Source of the DNA: Chloroflexota bacterium
Lineage (GTDB): Bacteria; Chloroflexota; Anaerolineae; Anaerolineales; Anaerolineaceae
Length of the DNA: 10,403 nt
Reading direction: 5' to 3'
NCBI GenBank assembly: GCA_011053085.1
Contig: DSBE01000247.1
Coordinates: forward strand, 1 to 10,403
Below are positions 1 to 6,941 of the stretch, one piece after another. The position numbers and the translations under genes were made by a program. The notes under the pieces are model-generated. The model was not told the origin of the DNA and made no database searches. It was given only the letters and a program-made list of their open reading frames with translations. Position 1 is the first letter of the stretch; each line of letters opens with the position of its first letter.

Positions 1-203
1 CAGACATAAACCAGATCAAAGCCATTACGCGAGCAGGTATGGGCGCTTGTGGTGCAAAAACGTGCCACTCTCTGATTCAGCAAATCTTGCGTAGAGCCGG
101 ATATGCGCCTGAGGAATTTACCCTGAACACTACTCGACCTTTGTTCTTTGAAGTGGACTTCAAAACATTGGCAAACCAGGGAAAGGGGCAACCTGGTGAC
201 TAA
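1..203 (+). CDS. C-terminal end of a (2Fe-2S)-binding, BFD-like subunit of an FAD-dependent dehydrogenase (5' truncated)
   Basis: The reading frame is open from base 3 to the TAA at 201-203 and gives 66 residues; the start lies before the window. The visible part contains TRAGMGACGAKTC, in which two cysteines (visible residues 16 and 21) sit in the glycine-rich context of BFD-type [2Fe-2S] domains. The other cluster ligands would be upstream. After the cluster loop comes a helical stretch and the tail RPLFFEVDFKTLANQ, the kind of C-terminus seen on iron-sulfur subunits or fused domains of amino-acid, opine and sarcosine oxidases. Such proteins pass electrons between the flavin subunits of a cytoplasmic complex. 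The stop codon overlaps the translated region of the next gene (its GTG is at 196), so the two are very probably one operon and one enzyme. The protein could be a stand-alone small subunit or the end of a larger flavoprotein fusion; the window cannot decide. Confidence 0.75.
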   Translation, partial: DINQIKAITRAGMGACGAKTCHSLIQQILRRAGYAPEEFTLNTTRPLFFEVDFKTLANQGKGQPGD

Positions 204-1347
204 GCGCAGTTATGATGTCATTATCATTGGCGCCGGTTCGGTCGGCACTCCGACTGCCCATTATCTGGCAAGAGAAGGTTTTTCGGTTTTGGTCATTGAT
301 AAGAACGCCAGTGTTGGGCAGGGATCCAATAAAGCTGCCATCGGCGGGATTCGTGCAACCCATTCAAATCCAGCCAAGGTACACCTTTGCCTTGAAAGCC
401 TGGAGGAATTTTCTTCTTGGCAACACACACACGGCGATGACATTGAGTGGATTCGGGGTGGTTATTCTTTTGTGGCTTACGATGAAGACACCAAGAATGA
501 ATTGCTGGCCGTTGTTGAACAGCAGAAACCTCTCCAAACTGGTCTGGTCTGGTTATCCGCACAAGAATTGTCCGAAGTGATTCCCGCACTCAACAGGCAA
601 AACCTCCTTGGGGGAACCTATTCACCCCAGGATGGCAGCGCTTCACCCCTAAAAGCAATCTACGCTTTTTGGTCAGCCGCCAAAATTAATAAGGTACGAT
701 TTGTGTTTGATGAAGAGGTCATCCAAATCACTCAGCACGGAGATTTTGAAGTTACCACAACGAAAGCCCAATACCACAGTCATTATCTTGTCAATGCCGC
801 CGGCGCTTATGCGACAGATATTGGAGGTTTCTTCAATGAACCTTTGCCAGTCAGGCCAAATATGCACGAAGCAGGGGTTACTGAGCCTGTCCAACGATTC
901 CTGAATCCGATGATTGTCGATATGCGCGTTGTAGGTAACAGTACCAATATCTATTTCTACCAGCATGCCACCGGCCAAATTTTATTTTGCCTGACCCCCT
1001 CACCACCCATCTGGGGCACAAAACAGGTGGAAACCTCTCAATTCCTGCCACTGTCAGCACGAAGAATCCTCTCGCTTTTACCTGCTTTGGAGATGGTGAA
1101 AGTCCGCCGGACATGGAGTGGCTTGTACCCAATGACACCTGACGGATCCCCTTTGCTTGGGTGGAGTCAAAAGGTCGATAATTATTTCATCGCTGCCGGC
1201 ATGTGTGGCCAGGGATTTATGCTTGGGCCTGGTATCGGCAAATTGATTGCCAGAGTTCTCGCTAAGGACTCCACAAAAACAGACGAAACAATACTGGAAC
1301 AACTCTCACCCTACCGGTCTTTTACCGGCGGAGAGTCGTTAGAGTAG
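196..1347 (+). CDS. FAD-dependent oxidoreductase, DAO family (sarcosine oxidase beta / HcnC-like)
   Basis: A 383-residue flavoprotein expected to oxidise a secondary amine or amino acid and pass electrons to the iron-sulfur partner encoded just upstream. The N-terminus YDVIIIGAGSVG (residues 6-17) is the Rossmann ADP-binding GxGxxG motif. VLVIDK (31-36) ends the second strand with the acidic ribose-binding residue, and GQGSNKAAIGGIRATHS (41-57) is the family's FAD-pyrophosphate region. The C-terminal RTWSGLYPMTPDGSPLLG (305-322) and AAGMCGQGFMLGPGIG (333-348) are the conserved flavin-contacting segments of the DAO fold. There is no signal peptide, so the protein is cytoplasmic. I chose the GTG at 196 because the purine-rich AGGGAAAGGGG at 178-188 sits about 7 bases before it and the Rossmann strand then begins at the usual distance. 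A TTG at 148 would add 16 residues buried in the upstream gene. The GTG precedes the upstream stop by a few bases, indicating translational coupling. The substrate cannot be read from the sequence; glycine, proline, sarcosine and opines are all possible. Confidence 0.85.
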   Translation: MTKRSYDVIIIGAGSVGTPTAHYLAREGFSVLVIDKNASVGQGSNKAAIGGIRATHSNPAKVHLCLESLEEFSSWQHTHGDDIEWIRGGYSFVAYDEDTKNELLAVVEQQKPLQTGLVWLSAQELSEVIPALNRQNLLGGTYSPQDGSASPLKAIYAFWSAAKINKVRFVFDEEVIQITQHGDFEVTTTKAQYHSHYLVNAAGAYATDIGGFFNEPLPVRPNMHEAGVTEPVQRFLNPMIVDMRVVGNSTNIYFYQHATGQILFCLTPSPPIWGTKQVETSQFLPLSARRILSLLPALEMVKVRRTWSGLYPMTPDGSPLLGWSQKVDNYFIAAGMCGQGFMLGPGIGKLIARVLAKDSTKTDETILEQLSPYRSFTGGESLE

Positions 1348-1385
1348 AAAAAAACCGCCCTGATCGAAACGGACGGTTTTCATTC
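1348..1385. terminator. Bidirectional rho-independent terminator
   Basis: An imperfect hairpin follows the oxidoreductase stop directly. AAAACCGCCC (1351-1360) pairs with GGACGGTTTT (1371-1380) over 7 bp plus 2 bp around one mismatch, with loop TGATCGAAAC. An A-run lies on the left and T-rich sequence on the right, so it can stop transcription both from the oxidoreductase on the + strand and from pfkA arriving on the - strand. Confidence 0.75.
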
Positions 1386-1401
1386 TTTACGGTCAAACCA
1401 G

Positions 1402-2376
1402 TTAATCAAGAATTCTTTGCAACTCAAATAAAGCCAGATCAATTGGTTTCTTGTTGTTGCACACCTCTACCAGAGGGGTTGTAACGATTTCGCTTTTAAT
1501 CATGCCTACCAGAACGCCAGTTTCGCCTCTTTCCAGAGCCGCAGTCGCCCCAGCCCCCAATCGGCTGGCCAGAGTCCTGTCATAAGCGGTCGGACTGCCA
1601 CCGCGTTGTGTGTGGCCCAGGATCGAAATACGAATAGAGAAGCCCAGCCGCTCTTTATTTGCGGTAAAGTAATCCCGTAATTGCTCAGCATTATATTTCG
1701 CACCTTCTGCTACCACGATAATGGCATGGGCTTTACCTTTGTCATAAGCTTCTGATATCTCCCTTGCTACATCCTCCGGTTCAAAGTCTACCTCGGGTAT
1801 CAGCACTTTTTCAGCACCGCCGGCGATGGCTGCCATTAGGGCTAAATAACCGCAATCGCGCCCCATCACCTCTACCAGAAATGCTCGCTGATGCGATGAT
1901 GCAGTGATTTTCAAACGATCGATTGCCTCAACGGCGATGTTCAAAGCCGTGTCAACACCAATGGTGATATCAGAGCCGCACAGGTCATTATCAATGGTGG
2001 ATGCAACCCCAACAACTGGATAATCTAATTTCGATAGGGCGTATGAACCTGTTTGAGACCCATTACCCCCAATTACAACGAGACCATCAATGCCATGGCG
2101 ATTGAGGTTTCTGACTGCTTTACGTTGACCGTCCAGGGTTGTAAATTCCAAACATCGCGCGCTTCCCAGGATCGTTCCTCCTTGATGCATGATGCCCCCT
2201 ACATCACGAACACCCAAGGGTTGAAAATTTTCCGAAATCAAGCCCTGGTAACCATTGCGGACACCAACCATTTGCCATCCTTTGTGGATACCGGTGCGCA
2301 CAACGCTGCGAATAGCAGCATTCATTCCCGGAGCATCACCGCCGCTTGTCAATACCCCTACTTTTTTGAATTGCAT
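1402..2376 (-). CDS. pfkA: 6-phosphofructokinase (ATP-type by the glycine criterion, variant metal site)
   Basis: A 324-residue cytoplasmic glycolytic enzyme that phosphorylates fructose 6-phosphate to fructose 1,6-bisphosphate; the length matches bacterial PfkA. Motifs in order: GGDAPGMN (12-19, nucleotide loop), GGTILGSAR (66-74, with the ATP-contacting Arg), GGNGSQTG (103-110), TIDNDL (127-132, with catalytic Asp129), MGRDCGYLAL (sugar-phosphate site), VVAEGAK (substrate Glu) and GHTQRGGSPTAYDR (Arg/His phosphate site). Gly106 at the position equivalent to E. coli Gly104 argues for ATP; pyrophosphate enzymes carry Asp there. Oddly, the preceding residue is Asn105 where E. coli has the magnesium-binding Asp103, and VASTIDND replaces the usual PGTIDND. 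The ATG at 2376 was chosen because AGGAGG (2384-2389) lies 7 bases before it and the family N-terminus begins there; an upstream GTG at 2412 has no such support. The gene follows the sulfatase on the same strand but appears to have its own promoter. Phosphate-donor specificity is the main uncertainty. Confidence 0.93.
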   Translation of the reverse strand: MQFKKVGVLTSGGDAPGMNAAIRSVVRTGIHKGWQMVGVRNGYQGLISENFQPLGVRDVGGIMHQGGTILGSARCLEFTTLDGQRKAVRNLNRHGIDGLVVIGGNGSQTGSYALSKLDYPVVGVASTIDNDLCGSDITIGVDTALNIAVEAIDRLKITASSHQRAFLVEVMGRDCGYLALMAAIAGGAEKVLIPEVDFEPEDVAREISEAYDKGKAHAIIVVAEGAKYNAEQLRDYFTANKERLGFSIRISILGHTQRGGSPTAYDRTLASRLGAGATAALERGETGVLVGMIKSEIVTTPLVEVCNNKKPIDLALFELQRILD

Positions 2377-2420
2377 AGCTCGTCCTCCTGCTTCAGTCTG
2401 AATACCAGCCACTTAGCATT

Positions 2421-2460
2421 ATTATAACTGTACTTTTTCATCTCCGGGCAACTAGCTGCC
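2421..2460 (-). promoter_or_regulatory. Probable pfkA promoter with overlapping imperfect palindrome
   Basis: On the - strand a perfect -10 TATAAT lies at 2421-2426. A partial -35, TTGCCC (2446-2451), is 19 bp upstream, which is a long spacer. The 14-base near-palindrome GGCAACTAGCTGCC (2447-2460, one mismatch per half) overlaps the -35 and could be an operator. No terminator is visible between the sulfatase stop and this site, so read-through into pfkA is also possible. Confidence 0.5.
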
Positions 2461-2473
2461 ACCCAGGATTTCG

Positions 2474-3997
2474 TTAACCTTTATGGTTTTGGTAATAGGG
2501 ATAGTCTTCTGATAGTTCGTCTGGGTGCCGTTTCTTCAAAGTTTCCGCATGTTCAGCCCTGCCGGTATCTTCGAGCACTTTGATATAGTTCTTTAGCATA
2601 CCCCTGGTATGGTAGGGTCCTCCTTCGCACAAAACAGTGACCATAGGGTCAACATCTGAATCTGCGGTTACCATTTGCTCATGATGCCAATCCGCCAGGT
2701 ATGCCATCGCTTGTTGCACCAATGCGGGTTTTTCCTTTGCCAGGTTGTGTTCTTCATGCGGATCATCAGTCAGGCAATAAAGCATCACGTCATCAAAGTC
2801 TTTGTGACCATCATGATACGTGCGCAAACAAATATATGCTTTACCATCATGGTCAAATCGCACACCGCGTTGGCAAGCCCAGGCAGCCTGCGAGGTAACA
2901 ACGTAGTCCCTGCCTGCCTCTTGTTGCTCTTTCATTTCCTTTGCAAAGCTGCAGCCATCCCATTTTTCCGGAACACTGCCTCCCGCAAGTTCAAGCACAG
3001 TAGCAGCCCAATCGAAATGCTGATGTAGTGCTTTGTCTACGCGTGGTTCATCAACAACCCCCGGCCATGAAACAATCAGAGGAACCCGACAGGTGATATC
3101 ATCCGCTGACTGGTGGTCTCCCCACACATTCAATTCACCTTGATTCTCACCATGATCAGAAGTAACGATTATGGCAACATCATCAACTATGCCTTTTTCG
3201 TGCAATTTATCTAACAGGTATCCCACATGCATATCTGCATAGCGAATACCTACATCATACCCATCAATCCAGCGTTTTACCTCTGCCATACTTGACAGTG
3301 ATGGCATGTTAATGCGCGGATATTTATTTATCCATGTAAACATATCCGGAGTTGGGTAATTATGGAGTTCTTGCGCGCTATGCGGCCCGAAACCGTCAAA
3401 GCACCGCTTCCGTAGTTCTTCTGTATACCACGGGTCGAGAGGTTCATCTTCAAATGGATTGCCAAAACCCTCCGGTGTTCGATAGGGAGTATGAGGGTCC
3501 CAATAATTTACATGCAAAAACCAGTTATCTTCTTCAGCATGTTCATCCAGCCATGAAAGAGCGTGCGGCGTTACGTCATCAGCGATCTCTACCCCCCCTC
3601 CTCCACAATTGATAACCTCGTTCCAGCCCGCATACCACCACCAGGCAGCATGGCGTTCGCCAAAAGTACTCACTGTCGTGGTGTAATAGCCGGCTTTTCG
3701 CAAAGCTGATGTTAAACTGGATTCGGAGTAACGGTCTCGAAATCCCCGAAAATTACCCTCAACATGTGGATCAGCCGCTGTCCCGCCATGCCCAACCACA
3801 CCGGTATGAAAACCCGTTCTTCCACTCCAAAGGGCGCTTCGTGAAGGCAGGCAAGGTGCATCTGTTATGTAAGTATTATTGAAGCACACCCCTCGCGCAG
3901 CGATGCTGTCGATGTTCGGGCTGGTGTTGCGATGATAGCCATAACAGCCCATATGGTCAGGTCTGAGCGTATCGATGTCGATCAATAATATCCTCAT
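2474..3997 (-). CDS. Cytosolic arylsulfatase-type sulfatase (cysteine / formylglycine type)
   Basis: A 507-residue member of the alkaline-phosphatase-superfamily sulfatases, which hydrolyse sulfate esters of sugars or aryl compounds. The active-site signature CLPSRSALWSGR (49-60) fits C-x-P-S-R-x(4)-[ST]-G-R; Cys49 would be converted to formylglycine. Metal-site elements are visible: LLIDIDTLRPDHMGCYG (4-20, with acidic residues 7 and 9), the basic/His segment NYWDPHTPY (164-172) and TSDHGE (279-284, Asp281-His282). The region from about 380 on (FDHDGKAYICLRTYHDG, then DDPHEEHNLA) is the usual C-terminal subdomain. There is no signal peptide or lipobox, so unlike most polysaccharide sulfatases it appears cytoplasmic and would act on an imported small substrate. 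No maturase (anSME or FGE) gene is in the window. The ATG at 3997 has AAAGGA (4005-4010) 7 bases upstream. It is transcribed divergently from the UroD-family gene. Phosphonate monoester hydrolase relatives share this fold, so the substrate class is not certain. Confidence 0.88.
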   Translation of the reverse strand: MRILLIDIDTLRPDHMGCYGYHRNTSPNIDSIAARGVCFNNTYITDAPCLPSRSALWSGRTGFHTGVVGHGGTAADPHVEGNFRGFRDRYSESSLTSALRKAGYYTTTVSTFGERHAAWWWYAGWNEVINCGGGGVEIADDVTPHALSWLDEHAEEDNWFLHVNYWDPHTPYRTPEGFGNPFEDEPLDPWYTEELRKRCFDGFGPHSAQELHNYPTPDMFTWINKYPRINMPSLSSMAEVKRWIDGYDVGIRYADMHVGYLLDKLHEKGIVDDVAIIVTSDHGENQGELNVWGDHQSADDITCRVPLIVSWPGVVDEPRVDKALHQHFDWAATVLELAGGSVPEKWDGCSFAKEMKEQQEAGRDYVVTSQAAWACQRGVRFDHDGKAYICLRTYHDGHKDFDDVMLYCLTDDPHEEHNLAKEKPALVQQAMAYLADWHHEQMVTADSDVDPMVTVLCEGGPYHTRGMLKNYIKVLEDTGRAEHAETLKKRHPDELSEDYPYYQNHKG

Positions 3998-4041
3998 GCA
4001 TTATTCCTTTGGTTTTCATTCTCCTATTACCGACATCACCT

Positions 4042-4071
4042 AGTATAATCTCAATATCACAATTTTGTCAC
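4042..4071 (-). promoter_or_regulatory. Probable sulfatase promoter, overlapping the divergent one
   Basis: On the - strand GTGACA (4066-4071, five of six to consensus) is separated by 18 bp from TATACT (4042-4047). This would start transcription around 4035, about 38 bases before the sulfatase ATG. The near-palindrome TCACAATTTTGTCA (4057-4070) overlaps the -35 and may be a repressor site. Confidence 0.5.
4044..4049 (+). promoter_or_regulatory. Probable -10 box for the UroD-family gene
   Basis: A perfect TATAAT on the + strand, 32 bases before the ATG at 4082, overlaps the -10 of the divergent sulfatase promoter. The expected -35 position (around 4021-4026, CTCCTA) is not recognisable, so either an activator is needed or the match is chance in an AT-rich stretch. 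Initiation near 4056 would fall at the edge of the near-palindrome at 4057-4070. Confidence 0.4.
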
Positions 4072-4081
4072 GGGAGAACTG

Positions 4082-5152
4082 ATGAAAAAAGACCTATATA
4101 CCCCAAAAGAACGCTGGGAAATTGTTTTAAGCGGTGGCCTGCCTGATCGGATTCCGATGGATTATTGGGGCACCCCTGAAATTTCCCGGAAAATCATGCA
4201 GCACTTCCAAACCGAAGATCGCTATGAATTGGCGGGTAAACTACACATTGACCTGCCCTACTCTGTCTATGCGACGTACATTGGTCCAGAACCTCCTCCC
4301 GATCATGACATCTTCGGTATCCGTTACCGAACGGTCGATTACGGTGATGGTACCTATCGAGAAGCCTGCCACGCTCCCCTGTCAGAATATACCTCGATGG
4401 ACGAAATCAAGGCAAATTACCGATGGCCATCTGCGGATTGGTGGGACGTGTCCACAGTACATGAACAAGTCGAACAACACCCTGACCAGCCATTGGTGGT
4501 TGGCGGTTCTGAACCCATGTTGCTTTATAAAAACTTACGCGGTGAAGCACAGGCAATGATGGACCTGGCATTAAATCCAGAGATTGCCCAATATTGTCTC
4601 GATAAGCTCTTTGATCTGGCTTACCAGCAAACCTTGAGACTGTATGAAGCCTTGCCACAGGGAACCAAACCAACTTACACTTATGTAGCAGAAGACCTCG
4701 GCGGACAAAAAAATCTCATGTATTCGCCCACACACATAAAAGAGTTTCTATTCCCCGGCATGAAACGAATGATTGACCTCGCGCACCAGATTGGTGCCAA
4801 GGTATTTCACCACGATGACGGGAATATCAGCAAGATCCTCCCAGATCTTATCGACCTGGGCATAGATATCCTTAACCCCATCCAATGGCGCGCTGATGGC
4901 ATGGACCGCCAATGGTTGAAAGACACCTACGGGGATCAACTCGTCTTTCATGGGGCAGTAGACAATCAACATACACTGCCTTTTGGCACATCTGAGGATG
5001 TCAGGAATGAGGTAATTGAAAATATTGCCATATTGGGGCGCAATGGAGGGTATATCCTGGCTCCCTGCCACAATATCCAACCAAACACCCCCATAGACAA
5101 TATCATCACATTGTATGAGACCGGATACGAAGCAGGATGGTACAGAAAATAA
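4082..5152 (+). CDS. Uroporphyrinogen decarboxylase family protein (MtaA/CmuA-like fold), substrate unknown
   Basis: A 356-residue cytoplasmic protein of the UroD/methylcobalamin-methyltransferase superfamily (TIM-barrel). Family features are the N-terminal PKERWEIVLSGGLPDRIPMDYWG (8-30), a central LMYSPTHIKEFLFPGMKRM (212-230), and the C-terminal metal/substrate region: KVFHHDDGN (240-248), NPIQW (265-269), FHGAVDNQ (289-296) and ILAPCHNIQPNTPIDNI (325-341). In MtaA-type methyltransferases a His-x-Cys plus a distant Cys bind zinc. Here the candidates are His243/His244 and Cys329/His330, and the His-x-Cys is replaced by His-His-Asp-Asp, so the metal site differs. It is not HemE-like enough to assign heme synthesis. 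No corrinoid protein or heme gene is nearby; the neighbours are a sulfatase and a ribulokinase, hinting at sugar or glycoside catabolism. The start is supported by GGGAG (4072-4076) 5 bases before the ATG. The stop codon is inside a terminator stem. Fold assignment is secure; function is not. Confidence 0.85.
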   Translation: MKKDLYTPKERWEIVLSGGLPDRIPMDYWGTPEISRKIMQHFQTEDRYELAGKLHIDLPYSVYATYIGPEPPPDHDIFGIRYRTVDYGDGTYREACHAPLSEYTSMDEIKANYRWPSADWWDVSTVHEQVEQHPDQPLVVGGSEPMLLYKNLRGEAQAMMDLALNPEIAQYCLDKLFDLAYQQTLRLYEALPQGTKPTYTYVAEDLGGQKNLMYSPTHIKEFLFPGMKRMIDLAHQIGAKVFHHDDGNISKILPDLIDLGIDILNPIQWRADGMDRQWLKDTYGDQLVFHGAVDNQHTLPFGTSEDVRNEVIENIAILGRNGGYILAPCHNIQPNTPIDNIITLYETGYEAGWYRK

Positions 5153-5176
5153 CCTCCGTGCGAGGAGGTTATTTTC
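5145..5176. terminator. Perfect 13-bp bidirectional terminator hairpin
   Basis: GAAAATAACCTCC (5145-5157) pairs perfectly with GGAGGTTATTTTC (5164-5176) around loop GTGCGA. The A-run before and T-run after allow termination in both directions. It serves the UroD-family gene, whose TAA (5150-5152) is in the left arm, and the convergent araB, which ends 8 bases to the right. Confidence 0.9.
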
Positions 5177-5184
5177 AAGAAATG

Positions 5185-6852
5185 TTATTTCATACTCGCC
5201 CTGAGGCGTTTTAATCGCTTCATGACATCGTTTACCCCCCTGCCAAAAGTATCGTGGAGGATTCTATACTCAGCAAACAATACATCGTAGACCTGCTTGG
5301 CTTCTTGGTCTGGCATATATTCTTCTTCAGACAAGGTTGCCATTGCCTTACTCGCATCAGCGATTGAGTCGTATCCGCCGACTTCTGACCCGGCAGCCAC
5401 AGCACCCATCAAAGCCGCACCCAGCGCCCCAGATTGCGACGTACCGATCACTTTGATCTCACGACCAGTGATATCCGCGTAGATTTGTATGAGCAGTTCA
5501 TTTTTCTTTGGCAACCCGCCAGCCGCTACAATTTCGGTGACCGCAACACCATGTTCTTCCATGGTCTCAATGATCATGCGGGTGCCATAAGCGGTTGCTT
5601 CCATGAGAGCGCGGTACATTTCTTCGGGTTTCGTCGCCAATGTCATCCCAATCATCAAGCCCGTCAGGTCAACATCCACCAACACACTTCGGTTCCCGTT
5701 CCACCAGTCCAACGCCACCAGGCCCGATTCACCCGGATTGAGCAATTTTGCCTTCTGGGTCAGGAATTCATGGATGGTGATCCTCTGCTTTTCTGCCTCA
5801 TCGACATACTGCGCTGGCACACAATTCTCAACAAACCACATAAAATGATCGCCGACACATGATTGTCCCGCTTCGTATCCAATCAAGCCTGGTAAAATGC
5901 CATCCTCAACATATCCACATATACCCGGTACCAATTGTTCATCTTCTGCACACACCATATGGCAGTTTGAGGTACCCATGATGATCACCATCTTTCCTGC
6001 GTCTACCACCGTGGCTGCAGGCACCGAAACATGCGCGTCAACATTAGCCACAGCAACTGCTGTTCCTGGCAATAACCCGGTCCATTCGGCTGCCTCGTTT
6101 GTCAGTTCACCGGCTTTGCTGCCGATCGGATAAATGTCAGAGGCCATTTTTTCTTCTACTATGTTTTCAAGACGAGGATCAAGCAATTTAAAGAATTCTT
6201 TTGGCGGATATCCTTCCCGCTTAGACCACATCGCTTTGTAGCCTGCTGTGCACGAATTTCTTTTTTCTTCGCCGGTTAACTGCCAGATGACCCAGTCTGC
6301 TGCCTCGATCAACCGGTCAGCTGCTGCATAAACCTCAGGTGCTTCATCAAGAATTTGCATGGCTTTGGGGAAAAACCATTCTGAGCTGATCTTACCGCCA
6401 TACCGCTGCAGGAAGTCATAGCCATGCTCTTCAGCAATTTGATTTAAGCGATTGGCTTCTGGCTGCGCGGCATGATGTTTCCATAATTTTACCCAGGCAT
6501 GGGGATTGTGGCGCCATTCATCCAAAAAACACAGGGGCGTGCCATCAGACTTTATTGGCAGCATGGTACAGGCGGTGAAGTCAATGCCGAGTCCGATAAC
6601 ATCTGCAGGATCAACGCCGCTTTTTTTAATGATCGATGGAATCGTGACCTTGATTGTTTCAAGGTAATCGTTCGGGTCCTGCAATGCCCAATCCGGCTCA
6701 AGTTTTTTGTTGGTTCCGGGCAGATATTCATCAATCACACCATTGGCATAGTCAAAGACTGCTTCTGCCAATTCTTCGCCAGTACCGACATCAACCAGCA
6801 ATGCCCTTCCTGATAATGTGCCAAAATCGACGCCGATAGCATACTTCCGCAT
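5185..6852 (-). CDS. araB: L-ribulokinase (FGGY carbohydrate kinase)
   Basis: A 555-residue cytoplasmic kinase expected to convert L-ribulose plus ATP to L-ribulose 5-phosphate in arabinose breakdown; the length matches AraB. Domain I opens with [13 protein letters not shown] (5-17), the phosphate-binding loop with Asp9. [12 protein letters not shown] (89-100) and [17 protein letters not shown] (111-127) are ribulokinase-specific. [12 protein letters not shown] (269-280) carries the predicted catalytic base Asp272. MGTSNCHM (292-299) and DWWNGNRS (382-389) are conserved in AraB. Domain II ends with [20 protein letters not shown] (442-461) for ATP. I start at the ATG at 6852 because AAGGAG (6858-6863) lies 5 bases upstream; the GTG at 6858 overlaps that site. 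No araA, araD, transporter or regulator is in the window, which is unusual for arabinose genes and leaves another ketopentose or L-ribulose-like substrate possible. It lies 89 bases downstream of merA on the same strand, with no clear terminator between them. Confidence 0.9.
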   Translation of the reverse strand: MRKYAIGVDFGTLSGRALLVDVGTGEELAEAVFDYANGVIDEYLPGTNKKLEPDWALQDPNDYLETIKVTIPSIIKKSGVDPADVIGLGIDFTACTMLPIKSDGTPLCFLDEWRHNPHAWVKLWKHHAAQPEANRLNQIAEEHGYDFLQRYGGKISSEWFFPKAMQILDEAPEVYAAADRLIEAADWVIWQLTGEEKRNSCTAGYKAMWSKREGYPPKEFFKLLDPRLENIVEEKMASDIYPIGSKAGELTNEAAEWTGLLPGTAVAVANVDAHVSVPAATVVDAGKMVIIMGTSNCHMVCAEDEQLVPGICGYVEDGILPGLIGYEAGQSCVGDHFMWFVENCVPAQYVDEAEKQRITIHEFLTQKAKLLNPGESGLVALDWWNGNRSVLVDVDLTGLMIGMTLATKPEEMYRALMEATAYGTRMIIETMEEHGVAVTEIVAAGGLPKKNELLIQIYADITGREIKVIGTSQSGALGAALMGAVAAGSEVGGYDSIADASKAMATLSEEEYMPDQEAKQVYDVLFAEYRILHDTFGRGVNDVMKRLKRLRASMK

Positions 6853-6891
6853 GATCACTCCTTATCCTCTATATTCCACAGGTTCAATGAT

Positions 6892-6897
6892 AGTATA
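6892..6897 (-). promoter_or_regulatory. Possible araB -10 box
   Basis: TATACT on the - strand, about 40 bases before the araB ATG. The -35 region (around 6915-6920, CCCACA) is poor. It is listed because araB otherwise depends on read-through from the mercury operon; the call is weak. Confidence 0.3.
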
Positions 6898-6941
6898 TTC
6901 TACTTCTTAATCTATGTGGGTGTATGCGTTTATTCCATCTG

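Noticed and set aside
148..195. Upstream TTG start for the FAD oxidoreductase
   Set aside because: It adds 16 residues without family similarity, lies deep in the upstream gene, and has a poorer ribosome site than the GTG at 196.
2377..2412. GTG start giving PfkA a 12-residue extension
   Set aside because: The AGGAGG site at 2384-2389 falls inside that extension and is ideally placed for the ATG at 2376, where the family N-terminus begins.
2053..2427. Long + strand frame opposite pfkA
   Set aside because: It is antisense to strongly conserved PfkA motifs, has no recognisable domain, and its composition is what mirror reading of a real gene gives.
4134..4559. 141-residue + strand frame inside the UroD-family gene
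   Set aside because: Out-of-frame shadow; the overlapping frame carries clear UroD-family motifs.
4082..5152. HemE (heme-synthesis uroporphyrinogen decarboxylase)
   Set aside because: The HemE N-terminal signature is absent, the metal-region motifs differ, and no heme genes are adjacent.
5434..5862. 142-residue + strand frame opposite araB
   Set aside because: Antisense shadow of conserved kinase sequence with no family resemblance.
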